64,000 bases of DNA from Phreatobacter aquaticus. GTDB taxonomy: Bacteria; Pseudomonadota; Alphaproteobacteria; Rhizobiales; Phreatobacteraceae. The notes under the pieces are model-generated. The model saw only the letters and a program-made list of their open reading frames with translations. It did no database searches and had not been told where the DNA came from. Both the position numbers and the translations under genes were made by a program. The stretch is from assembly GCF_005160265.1 (NCBI RefSeq), contig NZ_CP039865.1, positions 496,001 through 560,000 on the forward strand, in the 5' to 3' direction. Shown here piece by piece: positions 1 to 8,359 of the stretch; the first letter of the stretch is position 1; each line of letters opens with the position of its first letter.

Positions 1-183
1 CGCCATTGTCGGCCCCGGCCCGATCAGTGCGCCGAGCACCGACAGGACCGCGATCAGCACGATCAGCGCCTGGCAGATCCGCTTCATGTTGGCCGGCATC
101 GTGATCATCTCGATCACGTAGAACAGGATGATGCAGGCGACCGCGAGCTGGGCCGCATAGATGATCAGGGGGATGACGGCCAA
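1..183 (-). CDS. Small two-helix membrane protein, C-terminus cut by window edge
   Basis: An open frame runs from a TTG at 183 to the window edge; 61 codons are visible and the C-terminus is missing. A GGAG ribosome site lies six bases before the TTG and I find no in-frame ATG or GTG upstream, so a TTG start is the best reading. Two hydrophobic stretches (about residues 3-23 and 36-56) flank a short turn containing NMKR, which predicts a two-helix inner-membrane protein. I do not recognise it; the layout weakly resembles small Thivi_2564-type membrane proteins. It lies downstream of galU on the same strand but beyond hairpins, so it is probably a separate unit. Confidence 0.55.
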   Translation of the reverse strand, partial: MAVIPLIIYAAQLAVACIILFYVIEMITMPANMKRICQALIVLIAVLSVLGALIGPGPTMA

Positions 184-247
184 GGGGTTCTCCGGAACGT
201 TGCGAGGCGCGCGCGTGACATCACAGCGCGCGCCCGGCTTAACGTCC

Positions 248-274
248 GAAGCGGCGGAGGGTTCCGCCCGCTTC
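248..274 (-). terminator. Hairpin after galU, possible terminator
   Basis: On the minus strand an 11-bp stem (GAAGCGG-CGGA pairing with TCCG-CCGCTTC, one bulged G) with an ACCC loop lies about 30 bases past the galU stop. A second GC-only hairpin follows at about 209-233. Neither has a proper U-tract, so termination is inferred from position and stem strength only. Confidence 0.4.
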
Positions 275-306
275 AGCCCTTTGCGAAACTCAGCCCTTGG
301 CGAACC

Positions 307-1194
307 TTAGCCCTTGGCAATCTTGGCGAGTTCGGCGGCCAGCGCCGCCGAGAGATCCGGCCGGCGCATCGCATAGGCGATATTGGCGGTGAGGAAGCCG
401 ATCTTGGTGCCGGTATCGTGGATCTCGCCGTTGAAGGTGAAGCCGAAGAATTGCTGGCGCTCCTTCAGCTTCAGCATGCCGTCGGTCAGCTGGATCTCGC
501 CGCCGGCGCCACGCTCCTGCGTCTCGAGGATCTTGAAGATCTCCGGCTGCAGGATGTAGCGCCCGGAAATCGCGATGTTCGACGGCGCCGTGCCCTTCGG
601 CGGCTTCTCCACCATCTCGCCGATCTCGTAGGCCCCGCCGGCGGCGGCCTTGCCCTTGCCGATGATGCCGTATTGATGGGTCTCGCTGTCGGGCACCTCA
701 TAGCCGGCAATGTAATTGCCGCCGGTCGAATTATACGCCTCGATCATCTCGCCGATGCAGCCCTTGGCGCCGGCCTTGGCGAGATGCAGCATGTCGGGCA
801 GCAGCAGGGCGAAGGGCTCGTCGCCGATGATGTCGCGCGCGCACCACACCGCATGACCGAGGCCTAGCGGCTCCTGCTGGCGGGTGAAGGAGGTCGCGCC
901 CGCATCGGGAAGGTCGCGCTTCAGCTCGTCGAGCATGGCGGTCTTGCCGCGCAGCGCCAGCGTGGAGTCGAGTTCGTAGGACTTGTCGAAATGATCCTCG
1001 ATCACCTGCTTGTTGCGGCCGGTGACGAAGACGAAATGCTCGATCCCCGCCTCGCGGGCCTCGTCCACCACATGCTGGATCACCGGACGGTCAACCACCG
1101 TCAGCATTTCCTTCGGAATGGCCTTGGTGGCGGGAAGGAAACGCGTGCCGAGACCGGCAACTGGGAAGACGGCCTTGCGAATACGACGGACCAT
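307..1194 (-). CDS. galU: UTP--glucose-1-phosphate uridylyltransferase
   Basis: GalU makes UDP-glucose from UTP and glucose-1-phosphate in the cytoplasm. The 295-aa product has the usual length and begins with the nucleotidyltransferase signature ([15 protein letters not shown], residues 10-24), followed by the family's KEML and VDRP segments. The ATG at 1194 is preceded by GAGG. It is the last gene of a minus-strand group that contains the glucan glucosyltransferase opgH, which uses UDP-glucose as donor. A gap of 83 bases separates it from the gene upstream, so an additional internal promoter is possible. Confidence 0.95.
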   Translation of the reverse strand: MVRRIRKAVFPVAGLGTRFLPATKAIPKEMLTVVDRPVIQHVVDEAREAGIEHFVFVTGRNKQVIEDHFDKSYELDSTLALRGKTAMLDELKRDLPDAGATSFTRQQEPLGLGHAVWCARDIIGDEPFALLLPDMLHLAKAGAKGCIGEMIEAYNSTGGNYIAGYEVPDSETHQYGIIGKGKAAAGGAYEIGEMVEKPPKGTAPSNIAISGRYILQPEIFKILETQERGAGGEIQLTDGMLKLKERQQFFGFTFNGEIHDTGTKIGFLTANIAYAMRRPDLSAALAAELAKIAKG

Positions 1195-1277
1195 GGAAGA
1201 CGAACCTCACCAGGAAGGAGCGAATATGTTGCGTTTCTTACGGCATCAATTCTGAACGCTCGGTGAGCGTTTCCGTT

Positions 1278-2240
1278 TCACCGCTGGATTGCCGCAGGGG
1301 CTGCGGCCGGCGGGTCGGGGCGGAAGGCGTTGAACACCATGTCGGGAGCCGATGTGTTGTGGCGCGAAGGCACGAGGCGCCCGGCCCAGAGATCGGTCGC
1401 CTCCGCCCGCTTGAACCCCATGACCGGCTCCTCGCGCCAGCCGGCCGCATCCTTCTCACGCACGGCGATGCGGGCGACATCGGCATTGAACTCGGTGACA
1501 TACATCGAGCGCAACGCCGCGAAGGGGCCAGTGGTGATCGGCCGTGCGAAGGTGACATCGAGGCCGAGCAATTCCTGATTGAGCGTGGATAGGCGCACCG
1601 TCGCCGAATTGCCGTCGGGATAGGTGAGCGTGAAGGTCTTGGTCTCGGGATCGAAGGCGATCTGGCTGATCTTGACGATGGGACGGCCCTCGACCACCAC
1701 CGGGCCGATCAGGAAGGACGAGCCATAGGCCGTCCAGCGCAGGTTGGATGGCGGCAGCGGCCGGGCGCGCCAATAGCCGTCCTGCGGATAGACGACGAGC
1801 ACCTCCTCGGCGCGGTCCTGGAAGCGGTACCAGATCTGGATCAGGTGGAGATTGCGCTCGGTGCGCTCGCCCACTTTCACCACAGTATCCGACGAGCGCC
1901 AGAAGCCCTGTTCGCGATAGCCGATGACCTGCCACTCCACCGTCTCGTAGAGCGTGATGCGCTGCGGCATGGGCTGGGCCAGTGCCTCGGCCTTCATCGG
2001 GCAGGCCGTCCAGTCGGGCGCGAAACGGTCGATGGAGAGCGCGCCGATATAGGCGGGGTGAGCCGCCTCGATGCGGAACGCGCGGACGGCGCCATTCGCC
2101 ATGTTCAGCGTGATGTTGTCCTTCTCCGCGCAGAGCACCGGCTCGGAGGCATTGGTGATCTGGACCGGCAGGCCGTCGAGCGATGCCGCGCCGACAGCCG
2201 TTGTCCACAGCACGGCGGCGAGGGTGGCGAACAGGCGCAT
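1278..2240 (-). CDS. Secreted protein of unknown function in the opgH group
   Basis: A 320-aa product starting at the ATG at 2240, chosen because it begins a clean signal peptide (MRLFATLAAVLW, cleavage probably near VGA-AS). The frame is open 33 bases further upstream, but those residues would spoil the signal and would overlap the preceding gene. The mature part looks beta-rich with no transmembrane helix and a Pro/Ala-rich tail. I recognise no family. Its start is 4 bases after the FkbM methyltransferase stop, so it is almost certainly co-transcribed with opgH and the methyltransferase. No opgG is present nearby, so a role in periplasmic glucan handling is a reasonable guess, nothing more. 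Confidence 0.7.
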   Translation of the reverse strand: MRLFATLAAVLWTTAVGAASLDGLPVQITNASEPVLCAEKDNITLNMANGAVRAFRIEAAHPAYIGALSIDRFAPDWTACPMKAEALAQPMPQRITLYETVEWQVIGYREQGFWRSSDTVVKVGERTERNLHLIQIWYRFQDRAEEVLVVYPQDGYWRARPLPPSNLRWTAYGSSFLIGPVVVEGRPIVKISQIAFDPETKTFTLTYPDGNSATVRLSTLNQELLGLDVTFARPITTGPFAALRSMYVTEFNADVARIAVREKDAAGWREEPVMGFKRAEATDLWAGRLVPSRHNTSAPDMVFNAFRPDPPAAAPAAIQR

Positions 2241-2244
2241 GGTC

Positions 2245-3003
2245 TCAGGCCTTTTGCAGGAACGCGTAGACATCGCCGGAATTGGCGTCGTGCGGCAGAG
2301 CCATCAGATGGTCGGCCATCTCGGTCGCCGATACCAGCCGACCGAAGGTCAGGGTTTGGCTCTCACCGAGCGCCACATCGAAGCCATAGGTCCCGAGCGC
2401 CGCCAGGCGATCGAGACAGGCCAGCGCCACGTCGCGCTGGATGGTGGTGAACTCGAAGGACAAGGCCGGCAGCGCCTGCGACAGCCCCGCAAGCACATCG
2501 GCCTCGAAGCCCTCGACATCGATCTTCACGAAGGCCGGCCGGCCGTGATCGGCGATGAGGCGATCAAGGGTGAGGCAGGGCACGACGATCTCGCGGTCCC
2601 AGACCTGTTCGCGCCATCCGTCGGCATCGGCGGCCGAGGCGACGAAATCGGCGGAAGCCGTGGTCACGGTGGGATTGGCACTGTTGACCCTGAGCGTGAC
2701 CGAGCCCTCTGCGGGGCCGCAGGCGGCCTCGATCAGCGTCACGCCATCATCGTCCGCGAAGATCTGCCGGATCACGCCGGCCGGTCCGGGCTGCGGCTCC
2801 AGCGCCACCACTCTTGCACCCAGTCTGCGGAAGCTCGCGACCCGGTCGCCGACATGGCTGCCGATATCGAAGGCGAGGTCGCCGGGCTTGAGGATCGTGC
2901 CATAGAGCCGGTCCATCGCGGCATTCTTGGCGCCGTCGCCATGATAGGTCACGACCGAGCGGGCAACCGCCACCATCTCGGCAATCCGCTGCTCGGTGGT
3001 CAT
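2245..3003 (-). CDS. FkbM-family SAM-dependent methyltransferase
   Basis: A 252-aa enzyme with the SAM-binding motif DIGSHVGD (about residues 41-48), an acidic second-strand end (ALEPQPG) and the C-terminal FVKIDVEGFE segment typical of FkbM-type methyltransferases. Family members O-methylate sugars and small molecules. The gene begins 4 bases after the opgH stop and ends 4 bases before the next start, so it is embedded in the opgH operon. That context suggests methyl decoration of the glucan or of a substrate coupled to it. The substrate cannot be read from the sequence. Confidence 0.85.
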   Translation of the reverse strand: MTTEQRIAEMVAVARSVVTYHGDGAKNAAMDRLYGTILKPGDLAFDIGSHVGDRVASFRRLGARVVALEPQPGPAGVIRQIFADDDGVTLIEAACGPAEGSVTLRVNSANPTVTTASADFVASAADADGWREQVWDREIVVPCLTLDRLIADHGRPAFVKIDVEGFEADVLAGLSQALPALSFEFTTIQRDVALACLDRLAALGTYGFDVALGESQTLTFGRLVSATEMADHLMALPHDANSGDVYAFLQKA

Positions 3004-3007
3004 GGCC

Positions 3008-4819
3008 TCAGGCTCCTGTCCGTGCAGCGGCGATCTCGTCCGGCGTCTCGAACTCTTCCGGAATGCCGCAGAGCCGGTTGCGCACGAACATCTGCCCGAG
3101 CTTCGGCGAGGCGGTGATGACCGCGAACGGGATCGCCACGAGGAAGCCGAGCGTCAGCGGCAGCGACCACCAGGCCGCCGCCGGTGCGCCGAGCCACAAC
3201 AGGCCGACCACCGCGAAGCCGAAGGCCATCTGCGGCCAGAACGCCGCCCAGGCCTCGTCCCAGGTGAGCGCCATGGCGTCGCGCTGCTGGCCGCCCCAGG
3301 TCACCGACTTGCCGAAGGCGAGACCCACCATGAACACGGTGATGCGGAACGAGGTGAGCGCGCCGACGAGGAACGAGAAAAAGAGCTCGATGGCTGCGGC
3401 GAGCAGGAATTTCGCCCGCCCGCCATAGCGCGCGGCGGCGCCCTCCGTGATCAGGATATCGGTGAAGCCCGCGATCTTCGGCATCAGATACATGGCGAAG
3501 AAGGCGAGATAGGTGGCAATGCCGAGGCCGACGGGGAAGGTCGCCCGCGTCGGCTCGTGCCAGACGAGGAACGGCGACAGCGCGATCATCAGCGTCCAGG
3601 CGGGCACGCCGACAAACATCAGGATCGCCCAGATCAGCTGGAACCGGCTCATGGGGAAGAGCTCGGGCTGATCCAGGAGCTTCACATATTGCATGTTGCC
3701 CTGGCACCAGCGGACGTCACGGCGCGAGAATTCCAGGATGGTCGGCGGGTTCTCCTCCCAGGAGCCGCCCTCCTCGGGCAGCACGCGCACCTCGTAGCCT
3801 GCGCGGCGCATGAAGGTCGCTTCCACCTGGTCATGCGACAGCACATGCCCACCGAAGGGCGGCGGGCCTTCGAGCAGCGGCAGCGCGCAATGGTCGACGA
3901 AGGGCTTGATGCGCACCAGCGCATTGTGGCCCCAGAACGGGCCGCACTCGCCGACCCACCAGGCCTGCCCCATCGTGTAGGAGCGCATGCCCTGGCGCAT
4001 GCCGAACTGGAACATGCGGGCAAAGGCCGAGTTCGACGGCATGCCGACGACCAGGCTCTGCAGGATGCCGATCTTTGGATAGGCCTGCATCATGCGCACA
4101 TGCCGGACGATGGTCCGGCCCGCCATCAGGCTGTCGGCATCGAGCGGCAGCATCAGCTCGTAGCGCGAGCCCCAGCGGTCGCAGAACTCGCGGACATTGC
4201 CGGCCTTGAAGCCCGCATTGTCGGTGCGCCGGCGATAGACCACACGGCCAGGCCCCGCCTCGTTGGAGAAGGCCTCGGCGAGGTTCTCCTCCTCGATCGC
4301 GACATCCGCATCATTGGTGTCGGAGAGGATGAAATAGTCGAAGCGGTCGCCCTGGCCAGTCGCATCCAGGCTCTGCTTCATCACCTTGAGGCGATGCAGC
4401 GCGCGTGCCGGATCCTCGTTGCGCAGCGTCATGAACACGGCGGTGCGGATGGTGATCGGCGTGTCCGTCTCGCCGGCTTCGGCGAAGGGCGCCACCTGCT
4501 TGAACCCGTCATCGACGCCGTGCAGCAACCAGAGACCGATCAGCGCGTTCCAGAAGCCCAGCACCGTCCAGGGCGTGGCGACCGCAAAGGCGGTCGCCAG
4601 CACCATATCGACGAGCGTCCAGCCGCCGGCCGACAGGATCGACCAGGCGGCATAATTGAGCAGGAACCAGGTGGCGACATTGAGCACCACGACGATGATC
4701 CGCCGGTTGCGCAACTCCGCCATGGACTGGAGACCCGCCGGCGTCGTAGAGCCTTGGCCCGACGCCCAGTCGGCGCCGGCTGCGGGTCCCTTGGTCTCGA
4801 CCGGGGTCTGATCGTTCAT
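3008..4819 (-). CDS. opgH: Glucans biosynthesis glucosyltransferase OpgH (MdoH)
   Basis: OpgH is an inner-membrane GT2 glucosyltransferase that polymerises glucose from UDP-glucose into osmoregulated periplasmic glucan and extrudes it. The 603-aa product (start at 4819, with GGAGG just upstream; a longer frame to 4900 has no ribosome site) shows N-terminal hydrophobic helices, the catalytic Asp segments (ILSDTND, LPLDADSLM), the RRDVRWCQGN motif equivalent to (Q/R)xxRW, and several C-terminal helices. It is shorter than the ~850-aa E. coli protein, as is usual in alphaproteobacteria. It is the first gene of a minus-strand operon and is divergent from the MDR dehydrogenase, with only 47 bases between starts. 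No opgG partner is seen. Confidence 0.93.
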   Translation of the reverse strand: MNDQTPVETKGPAAGADWASGQGSTTPAGLQSMAELRNRRIIVVVLNVATWFLLNYAAWSILSAGGWTLVDMVLATAFAVATPWTVLGFWNALIGLWLLHGVDDGFKQVAPFAEAGETDTPITIRTAVFMTLRNEDPARALHRLKVMKQSLDATGQGDRFDYFILSDTNDADVAIEEENLAEAFSNEAGPGRVVYRRRTDNAGFKAGNVREFCDRWGSRYELMLPLDADSLMAGRTIVRHVRMMQAYPKIGILQSLVVGMPSNSAFARMFQFGMRQGMRSYTMGQAWWVGECGPFWGHNALVRIKPFVDHCALPLLEGPPPFGGHVLSHDQVEATFMRRAGYEVRVLPEEGGSWEENPPTILEFSRRDVRWCQGNMQYVKLLDQPELFPMSRFQLIWAILMFVGVPAWTLMIALSPFLVWHEPTRATFPVGLGIATYLAFFAMYLMPKIAGFTDILITEGAAARYGGRAKFLLAAAIELFFSFLVGALTSFRITVFMVGLAFGKSVTWGGQQRDAMALTWDEAWAAFWPQMAFGFAVVGLLWLGAPAAAWWSLPLTLGFLVAIPFAVITASPKLGQMFVRNRLCGIPEEFETPDEIAAARTGA

Positions 4820-4866
4820 CGAGAAGCCTCCGTCGCCCTCTCGGGGCGGCGTACAGGAGAAATGAC

Positions 4867-5844
4867 ATGGCCCTGGCCGCCCGCGCGCTCTGGTACGCAT
4901 CGCGCCGCCACGTGGAGCTGCGAGACGAACTCTTGAGCGAGCGCACCGGATCCGAGGCGCTGATATCCATGCTCTATAGCGGTGTCAGCCGCGGGACGGA
5001 ACGCCTCGTATTCGACGGACTTGTCGCAGCACCGGAGCGCGACCGCATGCGCTGCCCGCTCCAGGCCGGCGAATTCCCCTTCCCCGTGAAGTACGGCTAT
5101 TGCGCCGTCGGCACGGTCGAGGCCGGCCCCGAGGCCATGGTCGGCAAAACCGTGTTCACCCTCGCCCCCCATCAGGATCGTCAGATCGTGCCAACCGACC
5201 GCCTGTCGGTCGTGGCTATACCGGACGGCATTCCGGCGAAACGCGCCATTCTCGCCGCCAATATGGAAACCGCCCTCAACGCGGTCTGGGATTCCGGCGC
5301 AGGGCCCGGCGACCGCATCGTGGTGGTCGGCGGCGGCGTGCTGGGCCTGCTCGTCACCTTCATCGTCTCCCAGATCCCCGGCACCGATGTCACGCTGGTC
5401 GATCTCGATCAGAGCCGGAAGACCTATGCCGACCTGTTCGGCGTGCGCTTCCAGAAGCCGCTCGACGGCCCCGGCGATGTCGATGTCGCCTTCCACGCCT
5501 CCGCGACCTCGGCGGGTCTCGCCTGCGCGCTCGCCTGCTGCGGCGACGAGGCGACCGTGGTCGAGCTGTCGTGGTTCGGCGACCAGGACCCCTCCGTGCC
5601 GCTCGGCGCCGGCTTCCATGCCAAGCGCCTGAAGCTCATCTCCTCGCAGGTCGGCATGGTCGCCACATCCAGGCGGCCCCGCTGGTCGTATCAGCGCAGG
5701 CTGGAGAAGGCCGTGGCGCTGCTCGCCGACGACCGCCTCGACCAACTGATCACCGAGGAGGTCGCTTTCGCCGACCTTCCCGCAGCCCTGCCGCGTATTC
5801 TCGCTCCCGGTGCGCCGGGCCTGATGACCGCCATCAGCTACTGA
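4867..5844 (+). CDS. MDR-superfamily dehydrogenase, zinc-free type
   Basis: A 325-aa medium-chain dehydrogenase/reductase homologue with a GroES-like N-terminal half and a Rossmann fold (VVVGGGVLGLL, residues 152-162). The usual catalytic-zinc Cys/His positions are absent. Instead the early segment reads SGVSRGTE (residues 38-45), as in BchC-like members of COG1063. The ATG follows AGGAGA. It is first in a plus-strand run: 12 bases to the PTPS-like gene, then two 4-base overlaps. A nicotinamide-dependent oxidoreduction within that pathway is inferred; the substrate is unknown. Confidence 0.82.
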   Translation: MALAARALWYASRRHVELRDELLSERTGSEALISMLYSGVSRGTERLVFDGLVAAPERDRMRCPLQAGEFPFPVKYGYCAVGTVEAGPEAMVGKTVFTLAPHQDRQIVPTDRLSVVAIPDGIPAKRAILAANMETALNAVWDSGAGPGDRIVVVGGGVLGLLVTFIVSQIPGTDVTLVDLDQSRKTYADLFGVRFQKPLDGPGDVDVAFHASATSAGLACALACCGDEATVVELSWFGDQDPSVPLGAGFHAKRLKLISSQVGMVATSRRPRWSYQRRLEKAVALLADDRLDQLITEEVAFADLPAALPRILAPGAPGLMTAISY

Positions 5845-5856
5845 AAGGCTCGTCCC

Positions 5857-6258
5857 ATGTTCTCAGTCGAAGTCCGCGACCGCATCATGATCGCCCATTC
5901 GCTGCCCGACCCGTTCTTTGGGCCGGCCCAGGGCAAGCACGGCGCGAGCTTCGTCGTCGATGTCGCCTTCTACCGCGAGACACTCACCCCGCAGAATGTC
6001 GTGGTCGATATCGGGGCTGCGCTCGACGTTCTCTCGAAGACGCTGAAGCCGCTGGCCTATCAGGACCTCGACACCCTGCCGCAGTTCAAGGGCCAGCTCA
6101 CCACCACCGAATTCCTCTGCAAATATGTCTTTGACGCCGTCGCTGCCGCCGCCAAGTCGGGCGCGCTCGGCGTGGATGGCCAGGGCCTCGCGAAGATTCG
6201 CGTCACCCTCCACGAACACGATCTCGCCCGCGCGACCTATGAGGGATCGGTTGCGTGA
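5857..6258 (+). CDS. 6-pyruvoyl-tetrahydropterin synthase-like protein with altered active site
   Basis: A 133-aa protein with the fold signature of the PTPS/QueD family: IMIAHS at residues 10-15 (first zinc His), HGASF at 28-32, VVVDIG at 49-53, and a terminal LHEHDLARATY with the conserved Glu. In canonical enzymes the second motif is C-x-x-x-HGH; here the second His is Ala30 and the upstream catalytic Cys is missing. The catalytic LDHxxLN segment appears as YQDLD. The protein is therefore unlikely to do the standard PTPS or QueD reaction unchanged. It is coupled to a GT4 glycosyltransferase by a GTGA overlap, suggesting a modified, possibly glycosylated, pterin-like product. Confidence 0.82.
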   Translation: MFSVEVRDRIMIAHSLPDPFFGPAQGKHGASFVVDVAFYRETLTPQNVVVDIGAALDVLSKTLKPLAYQDLDTLPQFKGQLTTTEFLCKYVFDAVAAAAKSGALGVDGQGLAKIRVTLHEHDLARATYEGSVA

Positions 6259-7331
6259 TCGAGGCGGTCTTCGCCATTCCCGGTGACATCGCGACGCCGA
6301 CCGGCGGCTATCGCTATGACCGCGAGGTGCTGGCGCGCGCGCCGGCCCATGGCGTGACCTTCCGGCATCTGCAATTGCCAGGCTCGTTCCCGTTTCCGGG
6401 CAAGCCGGACCTTCTGGCAACGGCGGCGGCCCTGACCGCGCTTCCGGCGGAGACCGTGCTGGTGGTCGATGGGCTGGCCTTCGGCGCCTGCCCTGAAAGC
6501 ATCTGCGCCTCGCTCAAATGCCGGATCATTGCCCTGGTCCATCATCCGCTGGCCGATGAGACCGGTCTCACGCCAGACCAGGCGGCCGCCTTCGTCGCGA
6601 GCGAGAAGGCTGCGCTTCACCACGCCGCGGCGGTGATCGTCACCTCTCCCGCGACCCGCCGCAGCCTGATCCAGACCTATTCCGTGCCGGCCGACCATAT
6701 CCGCGTCGCGGAGCCTGGCACCGAGCGCGCAGAACGGGCAACCGGATCGGGGGGCGCCGAACCGGTGATCCTGGCGGTTGGCGCGGTGTCCCAACGCAAG
6801 GGCTATGACGTGCTGGCCGAAGCGCTGGCCGAACTCCGCAACCTCTCCTGGCGCGCTGTCATCGCGGGCGCGACCGACCGCGCCCCGGAGGCCTATGCCG
6901 CGGCGCGGGCAGTGATCGACCGTCACGGGCTTGGCGACCGGATCCGTTTCGCCGGCTCAGTGAGTGATGCCGAGCTCGCCGGGCTCTATCGGCAAGCCGA
7001 TCTCTTCGTCATGCCCTCGCTCTACGAGGGCTATGGCATGGTGCTGGCGGAAGCCATGGCGCGCGGCCTGGCGATCGTCACCACCACCGGAGGCGCGGCT
7101 GCCGAGACCGTGCCCGACGGCGCGGCGCTCAAGGTTCCGCCCGGCGATGCGCCGGCGCTCGCCATGGCGATCCGCCGCGCGCTGGGCGATGGCGAACTCC
7201 GGCGCGAATTGCGTCACGCATCATGGACATCTGGCCAGGCCTTGCCGGCCTGGGACGACACCGCGCGGATCGTTGCCGGCGTCGTCCGCGACGTGGCGGC
7301 GCGCGGATCGCATCGGGGAGCCGAGACATGA
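6255..7331 (+). CDS. Family 4 glycosyltransferase
   Basis: A 358-aa GT-B glycosyltransferase of the GT4 type. The start is GTG at 6255, overlapping the previous stop (GTGA). The donor-site region near residues 258-285 reads LYEGYGMVLAEAMARG, the family's E-x7-E pattern, and ILAVGAVSQRKGYDVL marks the start of the C-terminal Rossmann domain. No signal peptide or membrane anchor is visible, so it acts in the cytoplasm. Its stop overlaps the next methyltransferase start (ATGA). Acceptor and sugar donor are not readable; the neighbour PTPS homologue makes a pterin-like acceptor an inference worth testing. Confidence 0.87.
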   Translation: MIEAVFAIPGDIATPTGGYRYDREVLARAPAHGVTFRHLQLPGSFPFPGKPDLLATAAALTALPAETVLVVDGLAFGACPESICASLKCRIIALVHHPLADETGLTPDQAAAFVASEKAALHHAAAVIVTSPATRRSLIQTYSVPADHIRVAEPGTERAERATGSGGAEPVILAVGAVSQRKGYDVLAEALAELRNLSWRAVIAGATDRAPEAYAAARAVIDRHGLGDRIRFAGSVSDAELAGLYRQADLFVMPSLYEGYGMVLAEAMARGLAIVTTTGGAAAETVPDGAALKVPPGDAPALAMAIRRALGDGELRRELRHASWTSGQALPAWDDTARIVAGVVRDVAARGSHRGAET

Positions 7332-8164
7332 GCTTTTCACCGGAATGGCTGGCACTGCGCGAGCCCGCCGACCACGCGGCCCGCTCTCGCGACCTCAAGG
7401 CGAGTGTCGCCCGGCACTTTGCCGGCCGCGCCACCATCGACGTCGTCGATCTCGGCTGCGGCGCCGGCTCCAATCTGCGCGGCACCTTCGACGCCCTGCC
7501 TGACATCCAGCGCTGGCGGCTGGTCGACTACGATCCTAATCTGCTCGCCGCTGCGCGGCAGCGCCTTGCCGCCTGGGCCGACGATGTCAGCAATGACGGC
7601 GAGGTCCTGGCGCTGCGCAAGGGCGCCAAGGCGATCTCGATCCGGTTCGTGCAGGCGGACCTCAACCGCGACCTCGACCGGGTGCTGGAGCCCGCGACCG
7701 ACCTCGTCACCGCCGCCGCCCTGTTCGATCTCGTCTCGGTCGACTGGATCGCCGGTTTCGTCGCCGACCTCGCCCGTCGCCGTCTGCCGCTCTACACCGT
7801 GCTGACCTATGACGGCACGGAGCGCTGGCAGCCGCCCCATCCGGTCGATGATCAGATGCTCGCCGCCTTCCACGCCCATCAGGGTACCGACAAGGGCTTC
7901 GGCCCGGCAGCAGGACCCAGGGCCACCGCCGCCATGGCGGAGGCTTTCGCCAGGGCGGGCTACCGTGTCGAACGCGCGCCGAGCCCCTGGCTCCTCGGCC
8001 CTGACTTTGCCCAGCTGGCCCGTGAACTGGTCACCGGCTTTGCCGGCGCGGTCGGCGAAACCGGGAATGTGCCGGGCGCCGATATCGCCGCCTGGCTGAC
8101 CGCCCGGCAGGCCGGCGTCACCTGCGAAGTCGGCCACGAAGACCTGTTCGTCCTGCCCGCCTGA
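7328..8164 (+). CDS. Class I SAM-dependent methyltransferase
   Basis: A 278-aa class I methyltransferase starting at the ATG at 7328, which overlaps the glycosyltransferase stop; an open extension to 7223 lies inside the previous gene. Motif I is VVDLGCGAGSNL (residues 39-50), followed by the acidic RLVDYDPN loop and a TAAALFDLVS motif IV-like segment. It is the last gene of the four-gene plus-strand cluster. It probably methylates the product of that cluster; the position of methylation cannot be inferred. Confidence 0.85.
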   Translation: MSFSPEWLALREPADHAARSRDLKASVARHFAGRATIDVVDLGCGAGSNLRGTFDALPDIQRWRLVDYDPNLLAAARQRLAAWADDVSNDGEVLALRKGAKAISIRFVQADLNRDLDRVLEPATDLVTAAALFDLVSVDWIAGFVADLARRRLPLYTVLTYDGTERWQPPHPVDDQMLAAFHAHQGTDKGFGPAAGPRATAAMAEAFARAGYRVERAPSPWLLGPDFAQLARELVTGFAGAVGETGNVPGADIAAWLTARQAGVTCEVGHEDLFVLPA

Positions 8165-8240
8165 CGCCGCCTCTGCCCATTCTCGCGGCGCGGTCGTCCA
8201 TTGTGCACTGCAGCAAGAAGAGTCGATTTTTCAGCACCTT

Positions 8241-8257
8241 ACGCAATCTCCTTGCGT
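8241..8257. promoter_or_regulatory. Inverted repeat upstream of iorAB
   Basis: ACGCAA (8241-8246) and TTGCGT (8252-8257) form a 6-bp inverted repeat with a 5-base spacer in the 195-base gap before iorAB. The surrounding bases are the most A+T-rich of the gap, as expected for a promoter region. It could be an operator for an Lrp/AsnC-type or other dimeric regulator; no regulator gene is adjacent. Confidence 0.35.
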
Positions 8258-8359
8258 GGACGCAGTTTAGAATGAAATCGACTTAGCCTTTTGATCATGA
8301 CAGCATTTGCCGATGCGGAGGCGCCTGAAGGCTGCTTCCCGACGCGCAGGAGGCCGTTG

